A stretch of DNA of 64,000 nt from Blastocladiella emersonii ATCC 22665. Taxonomy: Eukaryota; Blastocladiomycota; Blastocladiomycetes; Blastocladiales; Blastocladiaceae. The DNA lies in the NCBI GenBank assembly GCA_025594325.1, contig JANHCV010000003.1, forward strand, positions 1 to 64,000, given 5' to 3'. The notes beneath the pieces were generated by a model, which was given only the letters and a program-made list of their open reading frames with translations, had not been told where the DNA came from and did not search any database. Below, piece by piece: positions 53,801 through 63,620 of the stretch (the stretch's first letter is position 1; each line of letters opens with the position of its first letter). The position numbers were made by a program, and so were the translations under genes.

Positions 53801-54578
53801 GGTCCGACAGCTTGGCGACGAGCACGCGCTCGAGGATCGAAGCGGTGAAGAGGGGCAAGCCGGTCGTCGGGTGGGACGCGACTACAGCCAGGGAACGTAG
53901 TGAGTGCGGGTTGCGCCAGTATCGAGGTGGCGGGCCGTACTCTCGGGGTTGTCCTTGTCGTCAATGAGCTCCTGGACGAGCGACGGGATCGAGCGCGGAT
54001 CCGCGGGCTACACGCGCTCGCGGGTCAGCTGCTGGAGATCCAGCCCGTGGGCAAGCCGGCAGGAGCACGCACATCCAGCGACACCTGGAAGACCTTGCAC
54101 AGCGCCATGTTCTGCCACTCCTCGAACGACTTGGCCTGTAGGGAAACGCGTCAGTGTTCACTCAACTTCACAACGGACGGTGAGAAGCCGTACCGGAAGC
54201 GACCCAGTCGACCCCGACGGCGTCGCGGACCGGGTGAGCTGTGGTGCGGGGGACGCGGGTGCCGAGATCTCCATGGGGGTCGGAGGCACAGATGGCGCAG
54301 CAGACGGTGCGGGTGCCGGATCCACATCCATGGCGTCGGCGGCCGGTTTGGCAGCGGCCGGGGAGGGCGCGGCGCTGGACGAGGAAGCAGCAGCAGGTCC
54401 GCGAGCGGCCGTGGGCGACTGCGAGGGGGAGGCGTTGCCAGCAGCGCCGCCGCCGCCGCCGAGCTTGGCGAGCCGCTTCTGGCGGATCTAGGTGGTCGAT
54501 TTATGAGGGGTTGGTGAGCGACGAAGGACCTCAAGTCAGAGGCGAGCCGACTCTCACCAAATCGTCTTGGTCGGTCAT
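50834..54578 (-). CDS. UFD2: Ubiquitin chain elongation factor E4 (UFD2/UBE4), U-box ligase
   Basis: Nine exons: 54578-54558, 54487-54194, 54135-54073, 54007-53941, 53881-53355, 53289-52256, 52184-51193, 51131-50982, 50913-50834; 1,075 aa. All introns are 58-71 nt with GTGCGT/GTACGN/GTGAGA donors and mostly TAG acceptors. Exon 1 is only 21 nt (MTDQDDL) and runs into IRQKRLAKL, the family's N-terminal signature. A Ser/Ala/Pro linker follows, then EEWQNMALCKVFQVSLD. The Ufd2 core is recognisable throughout (TKVHLIDTQYFRNPKCKYDV; IRNPYLKSKLAEVLFMMTFH; FNIRYNIQHILKALW). The C-terminal U-box, read across exons 7-9, is EIPDEFLDPLMCTLMEDPVI, then SNVTVDRSTITSYL and CRDPFNRKEL. Ufd2 extends ubiquitin chains on Cdc48-bound substrates. 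The exon joins were set so each junction preserves family residues. Confidence 0.95.
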
Positions 54579-54937
54579 GCCCGCGGCGTGTGCAGGTAGT
54601 TTAGCTTCGTCAAAGGGGTCGATGCGTGGCAGGCAGGGGTGCGGGCGGAGGCGAGGGAAGCGCGGCGGCGGAGAAGGCGACTCATGACGCGATCGCGGCG
54701 GAGAGGCGACATGGACGACGCGCGTGCGATGGGCGTGACAGAGTCACTCGAACAACCATGGGAATGAGCGAAAGAGAAGAGCGCCTTTGTACAGATATAT
54801 ATCTCCGGGTAGGTAGCATGCGGGAGGAAATTGAGAGGTTGTGCAGATCAAAAGAGGACGCCCGGGTCGCACGGGCACGCTGGGCCAGCGGCAGCGCGCG
54901 CGACATGGGCGGTGGGGGTTGGTTGCGCTGGCGAATC
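54579..54937. other. Short gap: UFD2 upstream region and NAC beta 3' end
   Basis: 359 bp, both flanking genes on the minus strand. An AT-rich block, CAGATATATATCTCC, lies at ~54790-54804. It is a near palindrome and may contribute to the UFD2 promoter. No gene seen. Confidence 0.5.
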
Positions 54938-55837
54938 TTACTCGTCGGCCTCGTCGCTACACGTTCGAGAAGAGGATAGGGACGTCAGTGTCAGGTTTCG
55001 GGCGCGATCGGGCGAGGCAGGAACCGTACAAGTTGCCAATGAGCTCGGGAATGTCGTCGTCGCCGGGGAGCGCGGCGCCCTTGCCGCCGGTCATGCCCGC
55101 GGCCATGGACTGAATGGCGTCCATGCCGCCCATCTGGGAGATGACGTCCTGGAGGTAGTTGGCGGACTGCGGGCCGAGCTGGCCGAGGACACCGGGCAGC
55201 ATCTCGGTGAGCTGCTTGACCTGGGGCTTGCCGTAGATGGCGAAGGTCTGGGCGGCGACCGAGGCCTGGACTAGAGAGGGGGTGCGGGGACGAGGGGAGG
55301 TCGGGTGAGCAAGGGGGACTCGGGTCGGGGGCGGCGCGCGCGCAGGAGGGCGGATCGATCGGGTGGAAGCGGGCGGCGCAGCACGACACAGCGCGCAAAG
55401 CGAATCGTGCGACGGCGGCAGTGTATACGAGTGCGACAGCAGTGCAGCGCGTGGGCGAGGCGCTCGACGCGTCGGCGTCGGCGTCGAGGAATCGCGTGGA
55501 CCGTCGCGGCGCGGGCCTAGCCCACAACGACGGACGCCTCGAAGCGGCCCGAGCGATCCACCAGCACCCCGCGAGCCCCGTCGAGCGCGGCGAGAGCGGC
55601 GGAGACCGTACTCTTGGGGTTGGGGAAGTGGATGACCTTGCCGCCCTCGCAGAACATGTTGACCTCCTCGATCTGCGGGATGGACTGGACGTTGAGCTTC
55701 TTGAGCGCGGCCTGGATGTGCTTGTCCTCGACGGGCGCGGCCTTGGCCGAGGCCACCTTCTTGGTCTTGCGGCGCGGCGTGCCCTTGCCGCCGATGCGCA
55801 CGTTCTTGTTGAGCTGGGCAATCTTCTCGGTGTTCAT
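54938..55837 (-). CDS. EGD1: Nascent polypeptide-associated complex beta subunit
   Basis: Three exons: 55837-55612, 55270-55030, 54956-54938; 161 aa, the usual NAC beta length. NAC beta (BTF3/Egd1) docks the heterodimer on the ribosome exit tunnel and shields new chains. Exon 1 gives [20 protein letters not shown], then PRRKTKK, the ribosome-binding RRKxKK motif, and [20 protein letters not shown]. Exon 2 gives [20 protein letters not shown] and [12 protein letters not shown], completing the NAC fold. The 19-nt last exon supplies only the end of GNFDEADE. Reading through the second intron would give a longer, unrelated tail; the short ending matches other fungi (NFDEA). The first intron is 341 nt, five times the local norm. 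Confidence 0.96.
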
Positions 55838-56434
55838 GGCGGCGAGTGCGGGGTGTCGAGGAACGGTTCGCGTGGTTGGGCCGTCTGTCGAGGACCTCGG
55901 CGCGGCGAAAGCGGCGGGCCCGGCGTGCGCGGCGTACACGCGCGTGGCGAAAACCGAGGCGGCCGATCCCTTGCCCGCGTGTGATGGGTGTGGCAGGTAT
56001 TTGCGCCCCCATCAGCTGACCCCGGCGCGACGCGTTTCGGTGCGCCTGCGCGCGCGAGACGCGCGAGACACGCGAGACAAGTGCGCGTTGGCCACGGGGG
56101 CAATCGAGATGAGACCGGTTGCACCTGCGGCCACACAGCGCGCAAGCAAATCGAGCGGGGCTGCCGGCTGACGGCTGGCCGGGGCCTCGGGGCCGCGGGG
56201 CCGCGAGCCGCGACCAGGTCTCAGACGCATCGCCGCGGACGAGGAGGGCAGGCGGGGCACGGCGACGAGACAAGAAGGTGGGCGGCCCCCCCGCAAGTCG
56301 GCCGGCGCTTCCTCTCTGGCTCGCCGCGACCTCCCCGCAACGTATCAACGACCCCATCACACACCGCGCACGCTCGCACGCACCACGCACCACGCACACG
56401 CATCACTCACCCACCCATCATACACGCATCCACC
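55838..56434. promoter_or_regulatory. Divergent intergenic region between NAC beta and the HEVxPVVxREI protein
   Basis: 597 bp between divergent start codons, very GC-rich (several GGGGCCGCG-like runs near 56185-56205), with an ACGCACCACGCAC microsatellite immediately upstream of the plus-strand gene (56370-56400). It presumably carries both promoters; no TATA-like element was found. Confidence 0.45.
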
Positions 56435-57826
56435 ATGGTCGACGTCTCCTACGACACGGCGCGCCGCACCGAGACCGCGACGACGAGTGCGTGTCCGCTC
56501 CCTCGCTCGAGCCCCGCGCCGCCGAGCCCCGCGTGCTCACACCGCGCGATGCCCCGCCCCGTCGTGTAGCTGCTCGCCGCGGCGGCACGCCGCAGGCCAC
56601 GACGACGGTGACGACGACGTCGGTGGGCGACAACCGCGAGGAGGCGCTGCGCCAGATGGACGCGATGCGCCGCAAGGGGTACTACCGCGGGCCGGGGGCC
56701 GAGGCGGCCGAGCGCACGGCCATGGAGCGCGCCGAGCAGTACGTCAAGGAGGACGCGCCCGTGGTCGAGGAGCAGGTGCGCAGCCGCGCCGTGCACGAGA
56801 TCATCCCGACGGTCAAGCGCGAGCGCGAGGTGGCCGAGATCCGCCACGCCGTGCTGCCCATCCGCGACCGCGTCCGCGAGGAGCGCACCTTCTCGGAGCG
56901 CCAGCTCGACGAGGTCCGCGAGCAGGAGTACCGCACGGGCACCCGGTACGCTTCCCCGCCCGTGTCTCACCCTGATCGGACTCGTCCACTGACCCAACAC
57001 TCGTCCTGCGCACCCTAGCGAGGAGGAACGCATCAAAAACCGCCAGATCGCCGAGCGCCTGTCGCACGGGTTCCACACCGAGGCGCCGACCGAGCACGAG
57101 TACCGGTACCTGCGCCCACGCGTCGAGGAGGTGGTGCGCCCGCGCATCATCCACGAGGTGCACCCGGTCGTGCAGCGCGAGATTGAGCGCGAGCACTACG
57201 AGCGCGAGTACCTGCCCGTGCGCGAGCGCATCGTCGAGGGCCCGCGCGTCTCGGACCAGATCGAGATGCTGCAGCCGCTGTCGCGCGACGAGTGGGAGCG
57301 CAACCACGGCCAGTCGCTCTACCAGCGCTCCAACTGGCGCTACGGCGCCGAGGCCGACGAGCTGCTCGCGCGCGAGCGCATGTTCTCCGACCTGTACGCG
57401 CCGCCGCTGCCCCGTCGCGCCTCGCTGCCCGCCGCGCCGCTCGCGTCGGTCGGCGCTGCTGCGCCCGGCATCCCCTTGGGGACCGGCATCGCGCCTGCTA
57501 CTACTACTACGACGACTTACGAGCGCCGCGACCGCTACATTGACGCGCCTCCCGTCGGCGTCGGCTACGGGTCGCGCCCGTCCTCGGCCGGGTACGGCTT
57601 CGGCCACGGCGGCGGCTTCGGCCACGGCGGCGGCTTCCGCGAGCGCGAGTACCTGCCGCACCTCGAGCGCGGCTACTCTGGCCCGATCCGCCGCGAGCGG
57701 TTCGAGGAGCGCGGCGACTACGGTCGCGCCGGGTACGGCGTCGGGCCGTCCCGCTTCGACGACCGCGGCGGCTACGGCTACGGTCCTGACCCGGCGTACC
57801 GCTCGGGCCCGTCGCGCGGCTACTGA
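56435..57826 (+). CDS. Charged, HEVxPVVxREI-motif protein of unknown function
   Basis: Three exons: 56435-56486, 56570-56945, 57019-57826; introns 83 and 73 nt; 411 aa. The start has good context (CATCCACCATGG). A short Thr-rich N-terminus precedes ~130 residues of charged helix (DNREEALRQMDAMRRKGYYR, ERAEQYVKEDAPVVEEQVRS). Two related segments follow: HEIIPTVKREREVAEIRHAV and, after intron 2, IHEVHPVVQREIEREHYERE. The HEVxPVVxREI pattern is shared with a family of abundant fungal proteins often annotated as allergens or stress proteins; this link is from memory. The C-terminal ~130 residues are Gly/Tyr/Arg-rich (FGHGGGFGHGGGFRERE, DDRGGYGYG). No signal peptide or membrane segment. A cytosolic, structurally flexible stress-related role is inference. 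Confidence 0.75.
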
Positions 57827-60559
57827 TCGCCGAGACGCGGTCGCTGCAGCTGATACCCGTTGCGAGAGTTCTTGTTGTTGGTTTCTTGGAATGATTGATT
57901 GGTCGTCGTCATCAGCAATGTATTCTTAATCCATCCGTCACACGATTGCAAAACTGTGCTCGATGGCGCGCCCGTGCCCCCGACCATGTACTGCGGCGCG
58001 GTGCACCTCGAGAACGGGGCCGTCGTTCCGCCCGTGCGCCCGCCGGGCGTCGACCTGCCGCCCATCCTGTCCATGGCCGCGTGCCCGTTCCCGACCGAGT
58101 GCCGGTACGGCGCGTCGTTCACGGCGCCAGCCTCGCCTCCTTGCCGCGGCGACGCTCGATGGACCCCCGCTCCCCTACCACCCCGTGCACGCTCACGAAT
58201 GTAAAGATATCTTGATGCAATCGACTGACCAGACCTGGGACGTGATGCTGAGCAACACTGAGCCGCCGTCGCAAGTCGGGCCGCTTGAGTCCATCAAGAT
58301 CGCGATCAGTGTCAGCGACGCGCCGGACCGCCGTCCCGCGCCGCGACGCGGCTCGCGATACTCGTCTCAACGGCCTGCCGAACGTGCAACACGGTGGCGC
58401 TCGTGGCGGCCCCGCCGACGCTGCGGCGCTCGCCTCGGCTTGGCGTGCGCATGGATCCAACGCGCGTGCTGGCGTGTTCGGGTTGCGACCGACGTCGTAG
58501 ATGGCCGCTGCATCTTCATCGTTGCGTGAACTCACAACTGGTGCGCCGACCTCATGTCCGAGCCTCTCCGGTGGTACTGACGCCGGGCACTCGCTGTGGT
58601 TGCCCGGACGCGCTCGCAGGACTGCCGCAGCACGCGTGTCAGGCACGTCCTCACTACCACTCCTCGCCCGCGTGCCGGTTCGCTGGTCTCTGGACTGCAT
58701 CGTTGCAGCGAGTCGCCGGCACAACATGGTTCCCGCTGGCGCGCTGCCGCGCGAGCAATCACCGGTCCACCGCCGCCGGGCAGACGGGCGCTCGTGGACG
58801 TGCCCACCGCCGCCGTCGTTGCGCCTGCTGGGGCGGCAGAACTCACCACGGACCGCGCGAATGTAGCTCCAGTCAACGCGACGCGGTGGAGGTCGGTCGG
58901 ACCAGCGGTGGGTCCGGGAACGGGCCGCGGCAGGCGATCGTGGCGGCGCCACGCGGTCCCACGCGCCACCGAGCCACGGGGAATGTGCAACGCGTCGACG
59001 CGTTGCTGCTGCCGAGGCGATCGGTAAGCACCCGCTCGCTCTTCACTGATTCTCTGTCCCGCCACCATGTAGCTCGAATTGACTTGATGAAATCACCATG
59101 ATCAACAGCGGCGGCGTGCTCCCACCACCTCGCCGCCGTCCTCCACGCCCGCGCCCTCCTTTACCCGCAAACCCTACCGCTCCCGCAATGCCTCGGACCC
59201 CCATCACCTCCTCGCCTCCAAAGCCCCTCCCGCGATCCTCGCACCGCCTCCCCGATAACCCACGCCCACACTCGCTCACACTCGCCCGATCCTGCACCGC
59301 CGCCTCGTCGCCGTCTCTCAAGACCACTCCGTGCTTCACGCAAGTCACACTCTCTGCGAAGCTTCGGATCATCCCCCGCAGTTCCCCCCCTCTCAAACCC
59401 TCCCACACCCCCTCCAAGCTCATCCTCGACCTCCCTCAACCCCTCGCAACCTCCCCACGATGACCCATACACGACTTGAATCCCGACCGTGCTCGCCACT
59501 TGATCTCTCACAAAAGTCTCGTTCCCGTCGACCATCTCTCAGGCTCGCTCTCAATGTCCGCCCATCCCTCAGAGCGGCACGGCGCGAGCGACGTTCTGGT
59601 CCGCTCGTCCGCAGCGACCACGGGCGCGAGACCGGGCTTTGAGAATACCGACCCGCGCTCGGCGACTGCGCGAGCGGCGGTCCTTTCGGGTCGCCACGGC
59701 ACCGTGAAGCAGGCGCGGCGAGTTTTGGACTGCCTCACGGCCCATGATTAGGTCGACTTGCTCCGGCTGTGCACGTTGCAGCATGCTCGACGCTGTTTGG
59801 TCCGATACATCGTGATTTATTCCGTGATTCGTCGACGCGATCACTTCGGCGCATAACGACCGGTCAGGTGGCCTGTGCGAGACACGCGGCAGCCTCGATC
59901 ATTCGCGCTTCTTTCGCTTCGAACCATCGTTGAACGCCAACCAGTCAGTCCGTCGCCTCCCACGTAAATGTGATGCCGCTCGATGTCCATGCAACGGTCT
60001 CGCAGGGCGAGGCGCCGGGCTACAAGGCCCCCCGCCACCTTCCCCCTACCCCCTCGCTCACTACCATTACTCTCCTTCGGATCGAACTCATCGCAGTATC
60101 AGACCTGAAGGAACCTTTCGAAGACGACTACACGATTGTCCTCAATACCCGCAAGCAGACCTCGGCACCTATCCGCTCCACCGCTCATCCGCTGTGCTCC
60201 CCGCGTCGACGACTCGGCCCTCCCCGCGCACCGCCTTGAGAGCCACCCGCACACGCATCTGTGCCGTCGCCCTCGTCCGCCTGCTGCTCTTCTTCACCCG
60301 CCCGAGCGCCTCGACTCTGCACGGCTCGACCTGATTGGATCCAGACCCGTTGACGACCTTCATCGTCGCCGACTCGTGCCACTTGCTGCTTCGCCACCAC
60401 CACCACCAAGTTTGACCGGCCTCTCGCTCGGCCAGTCTGCTACTACTGTACGCTCCCTCATTGTGTCGCCGTGATCCGAGGCCATGCTCACCAAGTGCCT
60501 CGTGTAGCGTTCGAATTGATCTTCTCGCACTTGCCATTTCGTTCTGCGTCATCGACACC
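57827..60559. other. Gene-free region with a short coding-like fragment and a C-rich block
   Basis: 2.7 kb. From ~57899 to 58204 one plus frame reads NVFLIHPSHDCKTVLDGAPV, then MYCGAVHLENGAVVPPV and PFPTECRYGASF; it looks coding-like but is unidentified and ends at TGA-equivalent stop without partner exons. 59100-59460 is strikingly C-rich and G-poor on the plus strand. Near 60,507 a reading AFELIFSHLPFRSA recalls an F-box start. The promoter of unknown family gene B must lie at the right edge. No complete gene is supported. Confidence 0.4.
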
Positions 60560-62901
60560 ATGACCATCAACGAGATCCCCACCTCCGGCCTCGTCGGCCG
60601 CGCGCGCGCCACTTTCGAGTCGCTCACCGCATCGCGCTCCTCGTCGGGCCTCATCACGTCGTCGTCTTCGGCGTGCTGCCGCTCGGCGCCCGCCTCGGCC
60701 AAGGTCGCGGACCTCATCAAGATCTTCTCGGCCGTGCCGCTCCACGCGGCGACGCCCTCGGTCGCTCCCGCCCCGACCGTCTCGGGCACCACGGCCAAGC
60801 CCGTCGTCGTCACCGACGCCCCCAAGCCCGCCGTCCTTACGGGCAACACCAAGGTCACCGTCTCGTCCTCAGTCGCCATCTCGACCGCTATCGCCTCGCC
60901 GGCCACCAGTTCCGCCGCCATCTCCGCGACTACCCCCGCACCCGCCTCGCTTCCGCTTGCCGCCGCAGCCCAGATCAGCAAGGAGCCGTACCACCGCCCG
61001 TATGCCGACCTCGTCGACAACGGGCCAGATGTGCCTCTCAGTCTGGTGCACGCGGCGGCGGCGGGACCGACTGCCGGTACGGGCAAGGTCTCGGTGCGCG
61101 ACGACGACAACTTCGCTCCTGTGGCACCGGCGCCGGCCTCGGCCTCAACGTCTCTCGGATCAGACCCCTCGGCCTCGTCACGGTCGTTATCGGCCGGCTC
61201 GCGGCTCGGCGCGCACAACGTACGCTCATTCTGGCTCGTGCGCCGCGTTTCGACCGTGTACTGACTGACCCCGATCCGTGTAGGCCCTCGACCAAATCAC
61301 GGTCCCCATTAGGCCGCCAACTTCGGCGCCCTCGTCTGTGTCGCCTCCTGTTCTTCGCGACGATCTTCTCGAGGTACACCTCGTCGTTTCTGCTCATCCG
61401 GATCGAGACCGTGTTCTGACTCGCATCGTGTAGACTCTCGAGAACCATCTGCCCACTTCCTCGTCGTGGCCATCGCAGGCCTCGGCCTTCTCCTCTTCGA
61501 CATCCTCGCTAGTGCTTGGCACGGACACCACGTTTCCAACAACATCGGTTGCCAGTCTCTACCAGGTACGCTCGTTCGGGCCCGTGCACTGGCCCCGAAC
61601 GCAAACTGACCATTGATTTCTAGACGGAGGATGAGCTCTCGGTTGCGGTCCCTCACGTCATGCTCCCGGCCAAGAAGTCGCCGGCCGGTATCGGCTCGCG
61701 CACATCGGCGGCTGTTCGCCGCGCCACGGTCGCAGTGCGCCAGGTCGCGCGGTCGGCCAAGGACACGGCCCGCAAGACGATCGGGTCCATCAAGGTCGCC
61801 GCCCGCCGCGTAGTCAAGGAGGCCAAGCCGGCCAAGCCGGCCGTCTCGCAGGACGGACGGGCCGCGGCTGTCGCCAACGTCGCGGCGGCCCTCGAGCCGC
61901 AGCACGGCCAAGATGTCGTCGGCGGTGCGCAACAGCAGGTCGACCAGCACCACGCCGCTGGCGCGGAGCAGCAGGAGATCGACGACCAGGTCCTCGACGA
62001 GCAGGCGCCCCACCACGGCGTCGGCACCGAGGAGGACCTCGCCCAGAGCCAGGTCAACGGCGGCGACGCCGTGCCCGAGCCAGATCACCACGCCGAGGGC
62101 AGCGAGCAGCAGGAGGTCGACGGCGGCCATGCTCACGGTCACGCTGACGGACAGGCCGGGTCGGAGGACGCCTCGTCCATGCCCGAGATGCTCGACTTTG
62201 CGGCCGAGAAGGGCGACGAGTTCGCGTGCCCGGACCGCGTCGGCGGCGTGGGCGTGCGCGACGCTGAGGTCGACGAGGTCGAGGCCAACAACGTGTTCGG
62301 GCTGGGCCGCGCCCTCGCCGCAAAGCTCCCCAGGGAGTACTGCGAGACCCTCGTGCGCATCAAGCGCGACCTGCCGAACGTGCTGATCGACTTCGTGGGC
62401 CAGTACTTTGGGTACTCGGCCGCCCCAGGCGAGTCGGTCCTGTCGCACGAGGCCGTGGAGCGCCTCGCTGCCTTCGTCCGCGTGCACCGCAAAGCGCCCG
62501 GCGAGATCGCCCTGATGGGCCTCATGTTCAACACGGCCGCCACCGTCTCGGACAAGCGCGAGGTGCGGGTCCTGTACAACAAGCAGTACGCCAAGGACAT
62601 TGCCGAGGGCACGGCCTCGTTCGCCACGGCGCTCCGCGTCATGTTCCCGGACCTGTTCGACACGCCGGAGCGGGTCGCCGACGTGGTGCCATACCTGCAG
62701 TACCTGGCGCGCATCGATGACGCGTTGGTCGTCGCGGCGGTGACCCGGCGCGAGGACCCGGACGTGCCGTCGCGCCAGCTCGCGGCCGCGGCGCTGCTGC
62801 ACCTGACGGCCAACCAGTTCGTCGTCGCCGACGAGAAGCGCAGCGACGCGCTCATGGGGATGTACTACCTGATCAAGTTCATCGGCCGCGAGTCCCAGTA
62901 G
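60560..62901 (+). CDS. Unknown family protein B (four exons; paralog of the gene at 37486)
   Basis: Exons 60560-61219, 61284-61373, 61434-61565, 61624-62901; introns of 64, 60 and 58 nt, all phase 0, all GTACGC/GTACAC...TAG with CTGAC branch-like sequences; 719 aa. Exon 1 is Ser/Ala/Thr/Pro-rich (MTINEIPTSGLVGRARATFE). Exons 2 and 3 continue the disordered region (ALDQITVPIRPPTSAPS; TLENHLPTSSSWPSQ). Exon 4 has an Ala/Arg/Lys helix (SAAVRRATVAVRQVARSAKD), a Gln/His/Glu-rich acidic stretch, then the C-terminal domain shared with gene A: GDEFACP, VRIKRDLPNVLIDFVG, VADVVPYLQYLARIDDA, RQLAAAALLHLTANQ, MYYLIKFIGR. Exon 4 alone looks like a complete 413-aa gene starting at 61660, but the upstream exons join it in frame with good splice sites. 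No known domain, catalytic motif or membrane segment recognised. Confidence 0.75.
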
Positions 62902-63131
62902 TAGCGGTCCGCGGCTGTTTGTTATTAGTTTTCTGTTTTGTTTGGTTGCTCTCGAGCGTTGTACATATACACCTAATTTGCTCGGATACCGCTCGTTTTC
63001 TCATTTGAAAGGGTTCTGCGCGTTGCTGGCCTTGCTGCCGCGGCTGCTTGAGGTGACCCGCCGCCACGGCGACAGTCGTGGTCGTCCATTGCGAGCACCT
63101 TTCAAGGGTAACGATGTATTGCCGAAAATCC
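62902..63131. other. 3' flank of family gene B
   Basis: T-rich sequence (TTGTTATTAGTTTTCTG, then GTTTGGTTG) directly after the stop at 62901, suitable for 3' end formation, then unassigned DNA. Confidence 0.45.
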
Positions 63132-63620
63132 TTAGGGATACATTGCACAAGACCGTGAAGCGACCGTTTCGGGCCACGGTTTCCCGGTCGAAGAGCGGGA
63201 AACCGCCGAAGAAGATTGCGGGTGAGGAGCAAGAGCGCAACAACTCTTGGTGGCCACGGCTTTGATCAACTCCTTCCGGTTCTTTGACGCAGCGGAGCCC
63301 TTGCCGTAGTCGAGTTGAGACACGAGCTGGCGGTTGCTCTCGACGTCCGGTTGATCATGAGCGAGCTCGCGGGGAGGAATGTGGCGAGGGGCACGGTGAT
63401 GGCGAGCCCGGCAACGAAGAGACTGGCCGGGTAGAAAATGGGGTTCTGCGTTTGCGTGAGTCTGGCGAGCGGGAGAGACCTTTGGCCAAGCCGTACACGT
63501 CGCCGACGACTCAGCGCGAGGACACGGAGCGAGGGACTAGACTCACACCTCGACGTGGGCGAGCGGCTTCACAAGCGGGAACACCCAGGCGACGATAAGT
63601 GTGAGGGCACCGAGGCGAGA
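63132..63620 (-). pseudogene. C-terminal pieces of an unidentified membrane-protein gene, apparently frameshifted
   Basis: An exon at 63620-63549 (after a CACGTAG acceptor) reads SRLGALTLIVAWVFPLVKPL then AHVE, a membrane helix. After a 103-nt intron (GTGTGA...ACGCAG) the next exon from 63445 reads NPIFYPASLFVAGLAITVPL, then ATFLPASSLMIN, a second helix. From there the frame gives a nonsense-looking tail to TGA at 63266, whereas the next frame continues sensibly as DVESNRQLVSQLDYGKGSAA then SKNRKELIKAVATK and stops at 63132. A one-base loss near 63340 would explain this. Earlier exons probably lie at ~63740-63830 but are unclear. Family not recognised. Confidence 0.4.

Noticed and set aside
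61660-62901. A stand-alone 413-aa gene starting at ATG 61660
   Set aside because: Three upstream exons with matching phase-0 introns and typical splice sites join it in frame, giving a 719-aa protein from 60560.
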